64,000 bases of DNA, taken from assembly GCA_027596075.1 (NCBI GenBank), contig JADGJC010000151.1, positions 1 through 64,000 of the forward strand, in the 5' to 3' direction. The notes under the pieces are model-generated. The model ran no database searches. It saw only the letters and a list, made by a program, of their open reading frames with translations, and was not told where the DNA came from. A program made the translations under genes and the position numbers. Shown piece after piece: positions 1-13,084 of this stretch (positions are counted from its first letter, which is position 1; each line of letters begins with the position of its first letter). This DNA comes from Rhizophlyctis rosea. Its lineage: Eukaryota > Chytridiomycota > Chytridiomycetes > Rhizophlyctidales > Rhizophlyctidaceae.

Positions 1-487
1 GTAGTACCATGATACTTTGTCAGTCCATGTATGTGTCGAAAGTTGTGATTGTTGTGTGGGTGTGAGAAGATGTCTCACTTTGTGATTTCAGCTGAGTGCG
101 CAACATAATAAACATTGTCACCCATTGAACGCCTCTTAGCAACCATTTCCTGGTCAGTGCATAAAAGCAAAAACCATGCCCTTCAACAAGCACGCACTGG
201 CTCTTCTGTTATCCTCCCCTTGTATCAACGTCACAGCAACCAACCTCGGTACTGGCGTTGTCCGAACCAAGGATCAATTATGGAGGCAGTTGATGGATGA
301 AGGTGTTATTTCGGATTCACATGATAGCCAAAATGTATGTCATCAGTGTCATCATTACAATCATCAACGTACGTTTGGCGGTGGAAAGTCACGGTAGACG
401 ATTCCGTCTTTTCCCCACATCTGAACTCAACGACCTACACACCCAACTTCCCAGACTGGCCGTACAACGAAACTAACAAAAATCGAC

Positions 488-1878
488 AGCTCCACCCAAA
501 GTGCTGCCGTGCTAGCTAATAAGACCGTCAAAGAACTGAAAGAAATCCTGCGGAGGAGATCCCAACCAGTCTCAGGAATAAAGCAGGACCCCATTGCCCG
601 AGTCTTACAAACTTCAACCCAACTTCCTGCAACATCCAAACAGCACCGAAGGAGCTAAAAACATTGCGCAATCGCTTGGGTACAAATTCCGATGCGGAAT
701 AAATGCAGGATTGGTGGAAGTGGCGATATTCGATGGTATATATAGTCGTTTCAAATTTCTTGGAGCGGCCTCATTCACCCATACTTGCAACAGAACTCCC
801 CGACACAGCAAAAGCAGCCATAACATCAAACCTCTGTATCCCAACATACCGTCAACCTCTCCACACCATAAAACACTCTTTCTCCCAACTGTTGAATCAG
901 AAAAACAAGGACGACACAACCTTATCTGATATCTACAACCCGGTTACCCAATACCTGGCCACATACATTCTGCACAGACGGGTGCAACGGTATGGATTTC
1001 GGATTGTTTTTAGTGACAGTGGAAGGAGGTGTCCATGGAAGGTTCAGATGGACCCGTTGGTGGAGGCTGTTCTTAGTAGATCGGAAATGTGCGGGGGTGG
1101 TGTGAGTCTTGCGGGATACGTGAATGATTTGGAAGGTGCAAACACATTTTTCCATTAAAGAGAAGCCAACGTCATGAAATTCATCAGGGCTGGGATGGGG
1201 AAAGCAAACCGTTTCAAGGAGCAGATTTATATCAAAGGAAGGAAACTGACGCTGGAAACCAATCCTGATTGGTTACTATGGAAAGGAGACTACACCAGTG
1301 GAGGCGTGCCATCCTTCTTGGTGGTGAGGTCCCCAAAAACAAAGCACAGCACCCCAAAAACTCTGTACTTAACAAACATCACAGACGCAGCGGCAGACAT
1401 CTCCACCACAGACATACCCCTACCAAATCTGTCCGCAGACCCTACCAACACTCCTAAAAACAGTCCGAAACAAATGAAATTAAGCAACCCATACTACCGT
1501 TTCCACGCCTTCCGCGTGTGCCTGGACTACTTTTCGACTTCATTCAAATGACAGATCCTGCGTCATGGGTACATGCCGTGATGACAGGGACATTGGCCAC
1601 TGGAAGTGATTGGTGAGGCATGGAAGGCCTCCAAGGTTCCTATGTACTTGCTGACCGCTTTGTTGTTTTTCGGGGGGAATTTAGCGCCAGTGTGCAAAAT
1701 ATATCCCGAACGTCCGTACGATTTCGGCATTCCGGAAGACCGAGAGAAGAATTTTGGATGGTTTTGTGGGGTGAGGAGGATAATGGAGGAGTCGATTGAG
1801 GGCGATTTTTTGGGGGGTGAGGCGGCAGATTTGAATGGAGGAGGAGATGCGGTTACGGGTTTGACTTCAACTTGATTG
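488..1878 (+). pseudogene. Possible decayed gene with SAP-like motif
   Basis: From about 491 to 607 one frame reads as a SAP-type helix-extended-helix DNA-binding motif (TVKELKEILRRR followed by PVSGIKQD). A plausible acceptor (ctaac, then cag ending at 490) lies just before it, and a stop follows at about 655. Further protein-like pieces appear in shifted frames at about 703-1158, 1174-1551 and 1606-1875, but I could not join them with convincing splice sites and I recognise no second domain. A SAP motif before an unknown body could suggest a nuclear or mitochondrial DNA-binding protein. A mitochondrial Holliday-junction resolvase was considered, but its catalytic motifs were not found. It may be a degenerate gene or a multi-exon gene I cannot resolve. 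Confidence 0.25.
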
Positions 1879-2453
1879 ATAAGACGCAACGGTTGAGGTA
1901 GTCCGATCGATTTAGGATGTCTATGAGTCGAAGGCGGTGGATTTATATAATACTTTCATCACAGTGCTGTGTGCTTATGCTGATGTCGGGCACGCAAAGC
2001 GGCCGTTCTTGGCATCTTGCGATTGTGACGTGATGGTTTTTCTTAATAGTTATTGATGTTGACGTACAATTGATGATTGCAATCTTGAGGAGGTTCAAAT
2101 CTTCACGCGCCGCCAAGAGTAACATTTATGCTTCCATCGGGTGGTCAGTCTCTTCGAAACAATGTCTCGTTTCCCGCCCAGGTAGGCATTATCAATCTCC
2201 TTGACAAATGTTCAATAATGACTGTGGCTCAAAGACTTGGATGCATGAAGCTCCACATCAATATATACCGGTAGCTCAAATGATGGAGGAAAGCCATTTG
2301 TTTACGTTTGTCTGGCGCTGACGTAATCCCTTGAAAGCGTTGGTCGCCAGAACGTTTTCCACGTTGCGAGTTCGCCATCACCAGTCGTCTGCCTTCATCT
2401 ATCACACAACAAACGGGCGTGGGTAAGCTCCATGCACTCTCACTGAGCTCATC
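1879..2453. other. Intergenic, no gene seen
   Basis: No frame here shows sustained coding character. The right end should hold the promoter and leader of the C2/coiled-coil gene starting at 2454. Nothing distinctive was found. Confidence 0.5.
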
Positions 2454-5400
2454 ATGCTATCCAATCCGACCTCCGAACCCTCTCAACCATCCCGCGACCT
2501 CCTCATAAGCTGCCAAACCGCCACCTTCTCCCACCACACCCCAACCCGCAGCTACTTCCTCGACGTCCAATACATCCCCGACCCCCACCACCCACCACCC
2601 CCCTCAACATCCCAAAGAACCGAAGTGATCTCCTCCCCAACACCTTTCTTCTCCCGCGGTCCATTCCGATTCCCCCTCCCGCAACAACCCGCAAACCCTG
2701 GAAAGCACTCCATCTGGTCCTCCTCCACCTCAGATCCTGTCTACACCGGCGAAGTGACCGTCCTAGCGTTCCGCATAGATTCTGGACCGAACACCTCCGC
2801 AGATGTTGCGACTCCTATTGGTGAAGCGCGAATCAACCTCTCCAAGCTATCACACGCCTTGAGGGGTGGGAAGCGGTACTACGAATCAGTAGATTTTGTA
2901 GCGAGGGATAAGAAGGAGAAGGGTAAAAATGGTAGTTTGCCTGCACATGTGGAGATTGTGTTGCAGGTTGTGTCGGGGGAGGGTGGGAGTGGGAGGACGA
3001 GTCGGACGGAGGAGAGGAAGAGTCCTGTGCCGACGAAAGTTGTCACGGGGCCGTCGGGGTGGGGGTTTGGGCGGGGGAAGGATCAGGGTGTGGTAGCTCC
3101 TACACCGGAACCAAAGGCCATTGTGCCACTGGATAGTAGGGCAAAAGGGAAGGATGATAGCAGGAAGAGCGAGAGGGTGGAGAAGACGACCAAGACGATG
3201 CCAGCTCGTCCGCCAGAAGATGTCAAATCCGCTCCTGGGCCCTTACAACACACCTCAACGCAAGCAAGACCGCCGGAACATATCTCACCACCATTAACAA
3301 GACCGGAACCGTCAGTCAAGAGTGCTCCTACCGATACAGAATATCGTACGTTGTTTCTCAATCATGGGTTATAAATGTTTCAATATCAAACCCCCATTAC
3401 TCTGCACTTTCACAGACCCACCAGAAGGAAGGATAAAACCCCTTCAGGAGCACCACCATCGATTGCAGATTGACATACACGACATCTGGGATCTACCTCT
3501 GATTAAGCATTCCTCCACGGAGGAAGTCCTGCCTCCTGCTGTGTTTGTGAAGGCTACGGTTGGTAAAGATCCCCACGATGATGTCATTTCGGCATCCACA
3601 CATGTTGCTCTTGAAGGCAGGTGAGAGCCGTATCACATCGCACTCTGTTTTATGTCACCTGAAATGCCATTTTCTCCATTCCGTCTCACAATATCACAAA
3701 CCCATTAGACAAGCAACTCTAGAACACCGCGTAACCCTCCCCCTCCCCTACCCCTACACAACCCACCACCCCTCCCAAAACCTAACACTAACAATCACCG
3801 ACGGACCAACACAAACCACCCTCCAACGCTTCACCCTCCCCATCACGCCGCAGCATTTTCCCTCTCATCGTCGGACTACTCTCCTTCTGAAATCGCCGAC
3901 GGTGAAGATGAGAGTTAGCGTGACTAATATCGATGAGGATAAGAGGGATGTAGGGGATCTTGTTCCGGAATATAGTGTAGCGAGCGTTGGGGTTGAAGTT
4001 AAGGTTGGTAGGGTGGTGGAGAGAGGGGTGGGTGTGAGTGTGCGGGGTGTCGTGGCGGTTAGGTTCGTGGAGGATGGGGAGGAGTATGTGGAGAGGGTGG
4101 GGAGGTCTCAAAGGAGATTTGAGGTTGGTTTTGTTGGCTTTCATGCTCTCCACCGTGATAGTTGTGTATTCACCATCCAATTCGTTATCTAGCTAGGCCT
4201 CCCGACCCCATTCTCCACCCTCGAACCGCATGCAACACTCGACTATGACACAACGGGACAGATGGTAGACCAGAAGCAACTAAACAAGGACTTGAATGTG
4301 CCGCATTCGATACACGCGTCCAATGCAATACACCTCCCAACCCACACGACCACAACCAAATCCACCAACTACCAAATGACATGCGCGTCCCCACCACAAA
4401 CCGCACCGCAATGGAATGACGTCTTTTGGTTTTGTTTACAGGCCGTGAGTTTTTCCTTCCTTTCACTTCATCCCGTTGACGGCCCGACACATAACATATG
4501 CATGAATATGTTGACATCAGGTCGACCTTACTCACCGTTCCGCTCTAATATTTGAACTCTACAACATCCACCCGCCTGTTGACTCTGCACCAACAGACCG
4601 GAAGATTGATGACCTCCTGGCGTACGCGGTGGTTCCACTCCAGGAGTTGACAACGAAAGGCGTGCAACGTAATTTGCGTCTGTCGTTTGTTGGGGAGCAT
4701 AAGGACACTAAGGCAGCGTTGGGCGTTTGGATGCGGAGTTCTGCGGATATGGTAAGTAAGCTCTCCTTGAGGTGATGAAGAGTGTGGAGATGAGTCTTAC
4801 TGATGGTACCATCGTAGGAGCAAGTAGGTGCCTTCGCTAGCTTTAACAGATTTTCCAGAGAGACGAACAACCCCGTAATTATATTCAAGAAAACAGATGA
4901 TACATAATCCGAAGCAACCCTCCATCCAACAATCACCAAAACCGAATCACCTCCCCGACTTCGATCTGCGCACAGCAATCAAACCTCAACGTCCTTCCAC
5001 ACCCGCTCCTGCTGCAGAGCCATCAGCTGTCCGATCTGAAAGGTATACAATATCTTCAATGATTAAATACTCCGGTCCGATTACTGATCATATCAAATCT
5101 ATAGTCATCCAACCTCCCAACCAATCCTCCAACGCGACGTTGAACGACGCCAACAACTCATCGACAGACTCCTAACCGAATTAGACGTTCGAACAGAGGC
5201 TGTAAAGAAAGTCGGAGAGGACTTGTATAGGTTACGCGGCGCCTATTCCGACTTGGAGGTGGGTCTCCACCAAAATGAAATTCTCAAACACAACTCTCAT
5301 CTCCTCACACCCACCCCGCAGCAAGAAAACACCCACCTACGCGAAAAACTCGCCGCCTCCGATCTGCATACCCGTAAATTGCTTAATCTAGTAGAGATTG

Positions 5401-6872
5401 ATGTGTTGTCGCACGAAGAGCTCAAGAAGCGGTATGCGGTGTTGGCGGAACGGTTGCAGAGGGAGGTTGAGGGGAATAAAGTGTTGGAAGGGAGGTTGGA
5501 GGAGGCGCAGGAGGGGGTTATTCAGGTGACTATGGTGGGCTTGGCGAGAAGGGGGGGATTGTGGGTGTTTTGTGAGAGAGTTGGTAATTGATTTGAATTT
5601 CGATGTATGGTTGGGTGATGCCCAACGACACAACAGCGCAACGCACTCGAAAAACGCTTTTTGGAGCTTCGACATGCGCATACTGCTCAACAGGCTGTAG
5701 TGCAGAAGTTGCAGGTCTGTTTCACGGGCTGGGGGCTTGTAAGCATTGGAAGGCCTGCTTCTCCCTGTGTTAGCTCATTTCGGATTTGCACATGGAAGTC
5801 GTAATTCAAATTCCTCATTCCCCAGGAAGATCTGGCTCAAACCGCACCACTGAAAAGCACCGTGGAGAAACAAGAGGTCGTTATTGCGAAGCTTGAGAAG
5901 TTGCTTCGGGAGGCGGTGGGGGATGAGCATGCTGGTTGGTGCACTTTTTTTTTGCTTGTTATGTGCAAAATGCCCCTGCGCGGAATTCCGAACGAAGGCA
6001 CATCTCTGATACACGCCGGCTGGTGTTCTCCATCACCCAGGCATCAACGCTTTCTTCCACACCATCCATGAGGATCCGGCAAATGTTGACATGGGAGTTC
6101 AACGAATGTTGGTGGAGGAGAATGCTATGTTGAGGGAACGACTGTTGGAGGTGGAAGATGGTGGCATGAAGAGTAACGTCGAAAAGGTATGCGAGTACGC
6201 TTTTGTCTCAAAAATTCATGGTGTCCTTAATCTTTGCGTCAGGTCAGCAATGATAAGAAACGGGACAGACGAGACGAGACGAAGGAGAAGAAGAAGGCAG
6301 GGGAGAACATCCGTCGTGACCTATGGGTATGATTAAACGCATATCATCCGTACCCAAAAAGCTTCCATTTCTTTCTCAGTAACAACCCAAAAAAAACAGA
6401 CGGTCGAAGAAACATCAGAGTATTTCCAAACCCTCATGAGGGCCGAACGAGCCGAGGCAAGAGTTCAGGCGTTGGAAGCAGAGGTAAAGAAACTGCGCGG
6501 GTCGTGGAGTGGATTCCGCGGCACATGTCGCCCCCGCTGACGACAGTGCAACTCATTTCGACATTTCAAATTGACCCACCCAGCTCGCCCAAAGCGCCAA
6601 ACAATTCGCCAGAAGGCTGGTGGACTTTCAGTTTGAGAAGGTGCGATCAGGTCCTTTCAAACACAAAAGCACGCGAGATTAACAATCACAACACAATAAA
6701 ATAGGAGACACACCTTCCCACCACACCACCAAAGCTGCCTCAAATCCCCTCTTCAAAATCCACGGAGACATCTCCTACATTCCGACCTCTCCACTCCCAA
6801 TCACACCGCCTGGGTCTTCGTTCCAGATCTTCTGCGCGGCTTGATCCGCTCGATGGGTCCGCATCCGCTTGA
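2454..6872 (+). CDS. C2-domain and coiled-coil protein, CCDC33-like
   Basis: A multi-exon gene (about a dozen exons; the first is 2454-3345). The first exon carries a C2-like beta-rich stretch and then a Ser/Pro/Lys-rich tail. The next exons (3410-4760) form further C2-like units, with RLQIDIHDIWDLPL and VDLTHRSALIFELYNIHP typical of C2 strands. From about 5110 on, successive exons encode long heptad coiled coils (for example VLSHEELKKRYAVLAERLQ and MLVEENAMLRERLLEVE). The last exon starts at 6705 and ends at TGA 6870-6872. C2 domains followed by coiled coils with a 'VLSHEELKKRY' block resemble CCDC33, a protein of ciliated or flagellated cells. A flagellar or basal-body role is inferred from that resemblance only. 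Exon borders are read by eye, and the 3' border of the exon ending near 4105 is the least certain. Confidence 0.7.
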
Positions 6873-8053
6873 ATGCTATTGCGCGAACTGGGTGCGGGTT
6901 TGTTTATGTTTGTAGATAGTGGGATGGTTTGGGTGAAAGCAAATGGATAGGATGCTTCTGTAGGTGAGCTGTACATAAGGAACCGTTGAGTTAATGGGTG
7001 AATAGGTGAGGACATAAGTGGGAGCACTAGGTGTCTAGACAAATTTCGTCAACAGAGATTAGAGTCTGTGGGACTATCAAATAGAAGACGTATGGGAATT
7101 TTTCGCTGTATATTATGATAGTCTAAGTCTAAGACGCTACCCCTCACAGGTCAAAGAGAGCATTGCCACAGCACGATACAATGGAATAAGGGACAGAACA
7201 AATCGTCTCAGCAAATTTGAATGTATGATTCTTGTAAGGACGTAACGCGGGACCCCGTCTGTGTTAGTGGCTTGCGACACGCTCATATCATCAACGACGA
7301 AAATGAGGCCACATTCGGGTCCTCCTAAATTGACAATTGTGTAAGAGACCCGGAAAGCAATACACGACATACCGACGCCCGTGCGCCGATGCTCTGGAGC
7401 ACCTCGGGACCCGAGCTTCCTTTTGGCTGGAAGCCACCGCCGATCTGTGACATTTTCGAGGATTTAGTACGCAGTACAAAAGATTCCCTCGTTTCCTGAC
7501 GCTCAATCCCCCCCGTGTTGGTGCGCAAGATCAGGCATGGTGAGCGTCGGCTTTTGACCTAAGGCGTCCTCAGAGATGTCGCGGACAGCAGGACCATGGG
7601 GTCCCTGTACAGTCTTTGATGCTCTCCTATTCCGTCAGCCAGCAACCGTTGAATGGAAGGAACTTGAACGGATGGCCGATGTTCGATGGACGGGTACCCA
7701 GATCAAGAATGGGAACGGGGGAAGAGCGAAGTTGAGAGCGGACAGAACTTAAACCACAGATGAAAGCTGGCCAGCATTCACTGTGGCGCAGCGTGGCACC
7801 TGGCTGAGCCTCATAATTGCGCCACAAACACTGCACCACTCACCCAGCCACTCACCAATGTCACCATGTCCTCTCTCCTCTCTCCTCTTTCTCTCCTCTC
7901 TCCTCTTTGCACATACCCCGTATGCCGGTACCGTCCTCAAATTTAGATCACAGCCATACAACTTGTTCCACCTAAAAACAGTGAATATTCGAATCCTAAA
8001 AGCCTAAAGACACCTCACTTCTTCCACGCCGTGCGCCCCAACTCTCTCTCACA
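6873..8053. other. Intergenic, possible small minus-strand ORF
   Basis: About 1.2 kb between the coiled-coil gene and uL11m. On the minus strand around 7140-7530 there are two short open stretches (one starting MSQIGGGFQPKG, followed by a GT donor) that could be exons of a small protein, but nothing recognisable results. The right part holds a pyrimidine-rich leader of the ribosomal protein gene. Confidence 0.35.
7873..7908 (+). repeat. Perfect 18-bp pyrimidine tandem repeat
   Basis: The 18-mer CTCTCCTCTCTCCTCTTT occurs twice head to tail (7873-7890 and 7891-7908), about 145 bases before the uL11m start codon. CT-rich tracts are common in promoters and leaders of ribosomal protein genes, so a regulatory role is possible but only inferred. 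Confidence 0.8.
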
Positions 8054-8509
8054 ATGTCCAAAAACGCAAAAGGCCCTCAAATCACCCACCTCGTAAAACT
8101 CCTCGTCCCCGCCGGAAAAGCCGGTCCCGCACCTCCCGTCGGTCCGGCACTAGGTCAACGCGGTGTAAAAGCAATGGACTTCTGCAAAATCTTCAATGCC
8201 CGTACGGAGAAATACGTCCCCGGAATCCCCATCTCCACTTACATCAAAGTCGAACCGAACCGAACATTCACTTTTGAAACGCAGTCCCCGCCCACAACGT
8301 GGTTTCTGAAACAGGCTTGCGGAGGATTGGAGAAGGGATCAGGGAGAGCTGGGGATGTGTTTGTAGGGGAGTTGAGCGTGAAGCACGTTTATGAGATTGC
8401 GAAGGTGAAGCTGGCGGATACGCCCGGTTTGGCGGGAATGTCGTTGGAGGACGTTTGCAAGTCGGTGGTGGGGTCAGCAAAGAGTTGTGGAATTCAGATC
8501 AAGTATTGA
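8054..8509 (+). CDS. MRPL19: Mitochondrial large-subunit ribosomal protein uL11m
   Basis: A single-exon gene of 151 codons. The N-terminal domain shows the family signature (KLLVPAGKAGPAPPVGPALG, then QRGVKAMDFCKIFNART), and the C-terminal RNA-binding domain has TFETQSPPTTWFLKQA and a GMSLEDVCKSVVGSAKSCGI end. It lacks the Lys-rich features of cytosolic L12/uL11 and matches bacterial/mitochondrial L11. It would sit at the GTPase-associated centre of the mitochondrial ribosome, binding large-subunit rRNA near the factor site. No long presequence is visible, which is common for this protein. The ATG at 8054 is the first in frame, in an A-rich context (cacaATG). Yeast MRPL19 is the counterpart; family assignment is firm. 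Confidence 0.95.
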   Translation: MSKNAKGPQITHLVKLLVPAGKAGPAPPVGPALGQRGVKAMDFCKIFNARTEKYVPGIPISTYIKVEPNRTFTFETQSPPTTWFLKQACGGLEKGSGRAGDVFVGELSVKHVYEIAKVKLADTPGLAGMSLEDVCKSVVGSAKSCGIQIKY

Positions 8510-8864
8510 TGAAGGATTTTGAGGGGTGGGGGAGCAAGGGCTCGCCAGCTTAGTTCTAGCGGATAGCATCTGTGGGAAAGGGAAGAGTTTCACTGTATAT
8601 AGTCAACTTGTAGGTAGAAACTAATCATTAGATAATTTATGTCCCAGCTAAAAGCCAACATTCTGATGTTGGCATCGTCCTCCGGGATTTTGTACGAGAG
8701 GCAATCTATTAACCTCCACCGTGATGAACTTGTTAGGGAATGCAGTGCACCTCTTTTCTACCTGCCCGCGATTGTCTATTCTAACCGATTCTATCCTCTC
8801 CAAATGTATTATCTAACTATATGCTATCTACCATACTACGAACTAGGCACCTCTATCATCATAT
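8510..8864. other. Convergent intergenic region
   Basis: The 3' flanks of uL11m (plus) and the RhoGAP-like gene (minus) meet here. The sequence is AT-rich towards the right. No gene was seen. Confidence 0.5.
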
Positions 8865-11800
8865 TTAGTCTACTGACCCGCCACCTCTCTCCCTCTCCAT
8901 AAAAATCCCTTCATACCCCTCGACAAGAATCATCAACGCAAGCCCCGAACTAGACAACGCACCATCCGCCAAAAACATGGCATCGCACATCTCCCTTTTA
9001 TCAAGCCGTAAGTTCGTCTCCTCTGCCACAGATGGGACCGACTCCCGCGACTCCGGCCTGCCTTCGTGCGGGCTCTTCGTCCCTGGAGTCCCATCGTCAG
9101 TGGCATCCGAAACAGTTTCTTCCTGAATGCCTGTAGCCACTGAGAACCGTTGCTTGGACCCTAATCGCCGCGGGGTTGGTAAGGGTGGTAGAATGATTGG
9201 TGCTGACAAAGGAAAATCGGTGCGGAACCCGGGAATTGAGAGAGATGCTCTTCGAGGGGGTGGTGGAGGTTGATTTGATAGTACTGCGTCAGTTCCATTT
9301 CCCGGCTGAGCAGCAACACCTTCACCCTCTCCGCCCTTTCCATCTGTCGACTGATCCGTTCCCCCACCCCCAATGCTTTCCTCATCCACGTTTTCCCCCT
9401 CCTCATCTTCAACACTCTTCACAACGCGTGCAGCCAACTCCTGCAACTGTCGATTACTCGCCATCTGAACAATCATGCTTGCTCGGCGCTTCATAACCCC
9501 TTTAACATCTTCCCCAGCCGATGGCCCATTCCCCACACCCGCCCCTTCCACAGCTGTCTGATCCAAAACTCTCGCCTCCTCCAACGCAGCCGCAGCCTGC
9601 GCGACAGCCGTTTCCCAATCCTCTCTCTGTACGCTCGCAGGTGGGCGCTTGAGACAGAAATCTCCCGGGGTGGGAATGAGCATGTATCCGATTGTGGAAC
9701 AAAGGCCGCGGACGATCTCGTATGGGGACATTTCGATGAGACTTGTATGGTAGCATAGCAGGAACGTCAAGAGGCAATTCGAAGAATTGCACAAAACACT
9801 GGAAAATTTTCTTACCGTCTCACATGACCAATAACCCCCTTCATAACCACAAAATCATCTCTAGGCACATTCCAAACCACACCCCGCAACGCTTCTTCCC
9901 TATCCTCATCCGTCACGTCCATCTCTACCACAACCACCTCAACTCATCAATACAACACCCCAAACCCCTCAAACACCAACAACCAAAAACTCACCAACAA
10001 TCCCCAAAATACTCCCCCCAACATCCTCACTAACAATCGGCGCACTCATCGTATCCAAATATCTTACTAAATTCCACACGGCGACCACGACATCGGGAAC
10101 GGTGAGTTGGTCAACAAAACGGGTTCCGACGGCGTTCATGTCGCGGGAGGTTAGGTCGGTTTCGTTTTGGGTCAGGGCTGTGTGTTTGGTTTCTATTGAG
10201 ACGAAGTCTGGGGGGTGGTGGGGGATTAGTGGTTGGGGGATGAGGTGGTGGTGAATTTCATGGCGGGAGGATGGAGCAGGGGGTTAAGGGCAAGTACAGA
10301 CCATTTAGGAATGTTCGCTTGATGGCGTGTGCTGCGTCGAATTCAGATTGTGGGTCGTCCTCTGTATAGGGCATGGTATCATATAAGTAATGACGCATCT
10401 CTCCGAATGCATCCACCCTGAGTCACCCACTCACCCAACTCCCTGCCCACATTCCTCAACCCCTCAAAATCCGCCAGAGGTCTCGGCACCCTCCTCGCAA
10501 TCCTCTTCCTCACACTCTTCAACCCACCCTCCTTCTCCCCACTCTTCGCCTTTTCCATCCCTTCATGCTCTTTTGCTCCACTGCCATGAATGACATCTCC
10601 AAATCCATCAAGAGGGATAACGCCGGATTCCCTTGATACCTCTGATACACGGTCGAATGGTAGTTCACCAGTAGACGTATCTAGCGGTTCCACATCTTGT
10701 GAGAGTGGCTGCCGCTCGTAAATGACAGGGGATAGTTTCAGAGGGGAAGATATTCGTGGAAGGCTGTGGTGTGGTGAAGAGTCTGATGGATGTGGCATAT
10801 AGGATGTGTCCATGACGGTTTGAGAATTGGTTCTGGTACCGATGCCTGTGTCGTATTTCCCACATTGATCAGCCAATAGGCTTCGCATGTTACACATTAT
10901 CAGAAAACTTCCAAGGATAACACTCTCACCTCTAACATTCCCCATCGACCCCCCCACCCCCTTCGCACTCCCCATCCGATACAACGTCCCACTCCCCCTC
11001 TCCTGCGCCTCCATCATATACAGCAACCTATCCCCCAGATTCGCCGACGGGGGTCGGTAGATTGGTAACTCGGTCAAGCTACTTCCAAGCCCAGATCCCT
11101 TCCCTGTTGTTGGTCTCGACTTGACCAAGACATGTCGTGACGGTGATAGCGATGGAAGGATTATATCCGGATTATTGGGATCAGATTCAACACTGACTTC
11201 TGGGGAGAGATTGTGGTGATGGGATAAGGGGGAAGGTTTGGAAGGGAGTGTAGAGGTGTTTCGTGGGCGTTGGGGTTTTTGTCCGAATTGGCGGGCTCGT
11301 TCCCCTATTTTCCAATTCAACATTCGAAGTCTTAACTTTTGCCATCAAAAAAGAACGATCGATTCTATACTCACTATTCCTCAAAAACACAGCCCTCTGC
11401 CTCGCATTCATATTCCCCCCACCAGGTTTCCAGATCCTCTTCCCATCTTCCAATTCATATTCATCCAACTCCCATTCCAACGACCCTCGGTAATCTGAAA
11501 GAGACTCGGTGCTGTCGCTTCCACCAGTGGAGCGCGATAAACCTTTCAGATCGCCAGGTCGGCTGCTGAGGCGGAGCCAGGGTGATTCTTTTAATGATGA
11601 TGAGGAGGATTGGGTGTCATCCAAATAGTTGTTGGAGGATGCACCACGAGAACGGCCGCCTTTTCGTCCTCGGCCTAAGGTTGAAGGAACCTTGAGGGAG
11701 TTTTGTCCGTTGCGGATGATTGTACCCGCCATATCTGCATCCATTAATGATAGAGCATTTTGTGCGATACGAACAGATCTCCTCCGCGCCCTTCTATTGG

Positions 11801-12578
11801 CTGCGAGTTTTGCCAATTGCACATCATCGTCTTCTGACATGCGGGAGGCTACAAGTGCGTCCACCATATACATATCCTGGTCGACCCCATCTGTTCCATT
11901 CGGGTCTCCTTTCCGTCTGCTCCGTACACCAAAACGAGGAACGATGGATCCATCTTCCATGATGACATCTTCATCTAAGAAGGACTCATCGGAATATAGG
12001 CTCTCGTCGCTCGATAGTCGCGAGGAGGATCTATTCAACTCGGTGATGGGCGGACCGCGTCCTGGGATGCTTGCGCCATTTTCCGAATATACAAGCGGAG
12101 GTAGGACACCTCTTGTTTCTGACGAATTCCGTTCCTCCATCCCATCATCAACACCCATCATCAAGCCCTCCACCATCCCATTCCACCCGATCCGCCCCTC
12201 CTTCCTTCTCTTCCTCGCCTCCTCCTTCTTCCTCTCCCTCTTAACCACCAAACTCCTCCTCCTCCGCTCCACCTCCCTCTCATACCGCTTCTTCCACATC
12301 GCCACCACCTCCTCCAACCCCCCGACCATCAACATCTCCGGAAAGGGGTCCAACAAATCTCCCAACGGGCTTGCTAGAACGCTTTCAACATCTTTACGCG
12401 ATGTGGGAAGGGACCAGTGAGTGTAGGGTGCTATGGGATCTGAGGGTCGGACAAGGGAGCTGACAGCGATTCGGCGGAGCGCATGGTTGTGCAGTCCTGG
12501 ATGGGGTTTGATGCGTTTGTGTGAGGAGGGAGGGAGGCGGGTGTTGTCTATGTAGAGGTGGAGGATTCGGTTTTCCAT
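8865..12578 (-). CDS. Large protein with RhoGAP-like C-terminal region
   Basis: The minus-strand gene starts at ATG 12578 and ends at TAA 8865-8867. The first about 420 residues are charged and low-complexity, with an Arg/Lys-rich helix (about 125-150) and Ser-rich acidic stretches. A second large block (11304-10461) is polar. Towards the end, exons at about 10417-10314, 10206-9995, 9930-9816 and the exon from about 9759 encode a helical region. There, VVWNVPRDDFVVMKGVIGHV followed across an intron by LIEMSPYEIVRGLCSTIG resembles the last helices of RhoGAP domains, and TVPDVVVAVWNLVRYLD resembles an earlier one. I do not see the arginine-finger motif, so GAP activity is doubtful. Two joins need unusually short introns (32 nt at 11305-11336; 43 nt at 10418-10460), so exon structure is provisional. 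Alternatively the locus is two genes. Confidence 0.55.
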
Positions 12579-13084
12579 GACAAGTCATGCTAAATGATAT
12601 GGCGTTTTCGTGTGTTTCCCGTTTACTGTTGACGCGCATATATACGTTCCGCCAAAGCTGAAAATAACGTTTACGTATGCATGCTATATACAATTGGATT
12701 TGATTTTGATATGCGAAGATACTGAAGATGATAAAGAAAAGAGGTTGATTGGCAGAAGGCTCGCGACTCCATGTTACGTAACCCCCTTGCTTGATCGTGC
12801 CGTTCGGAGCAGATGGGCCGGTACCGATCAGGGTCCACCGGGAATTGGCCATAGAGCTAACTCAACATTAGGCGAAAGACTGCTGGAGATGGAACCGGCG
12901 CTGGAAAGTCTTCCAGAATGGATTTCCGTTCCGGGCAAATTTTGATTAGACAAAACTCCTTTGAGCAATCTTATGCTTCGAATATTTTCACTTCGGAGAA
13001 GAGTTTCAAGATATACGGCTACGATCTTCTTTTACTCACCAAAGTACATACAACCAGTTTGATTTCCCCTGCACATCATTCACG
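12579..13084. promoter_or_regulatory. Divergent promoter region
   Basis: A 506-base gap between head-to-head genes (RhoGAP-like, minus; unknown protein, plus). It must contain both promoters. No motif could be assigned with confidence. Confidence 0.5.

Noticed and set aside
488..1878. Identification of the SAP locus as a mitochondrial Holliday-junction resolvase (Cce1/Ydc2)
   Set aside because: A SAP motif is compatible, but the resolvase catalytic motifs could not be found in any frame.
11629..12420. A 263-codon plus-strand open frame opposite the RhoGAP-like gene
   Set aside because: Composition reflects the complementary strand; no motif, and the minus frame continues from a proper ATG with coherent composition.
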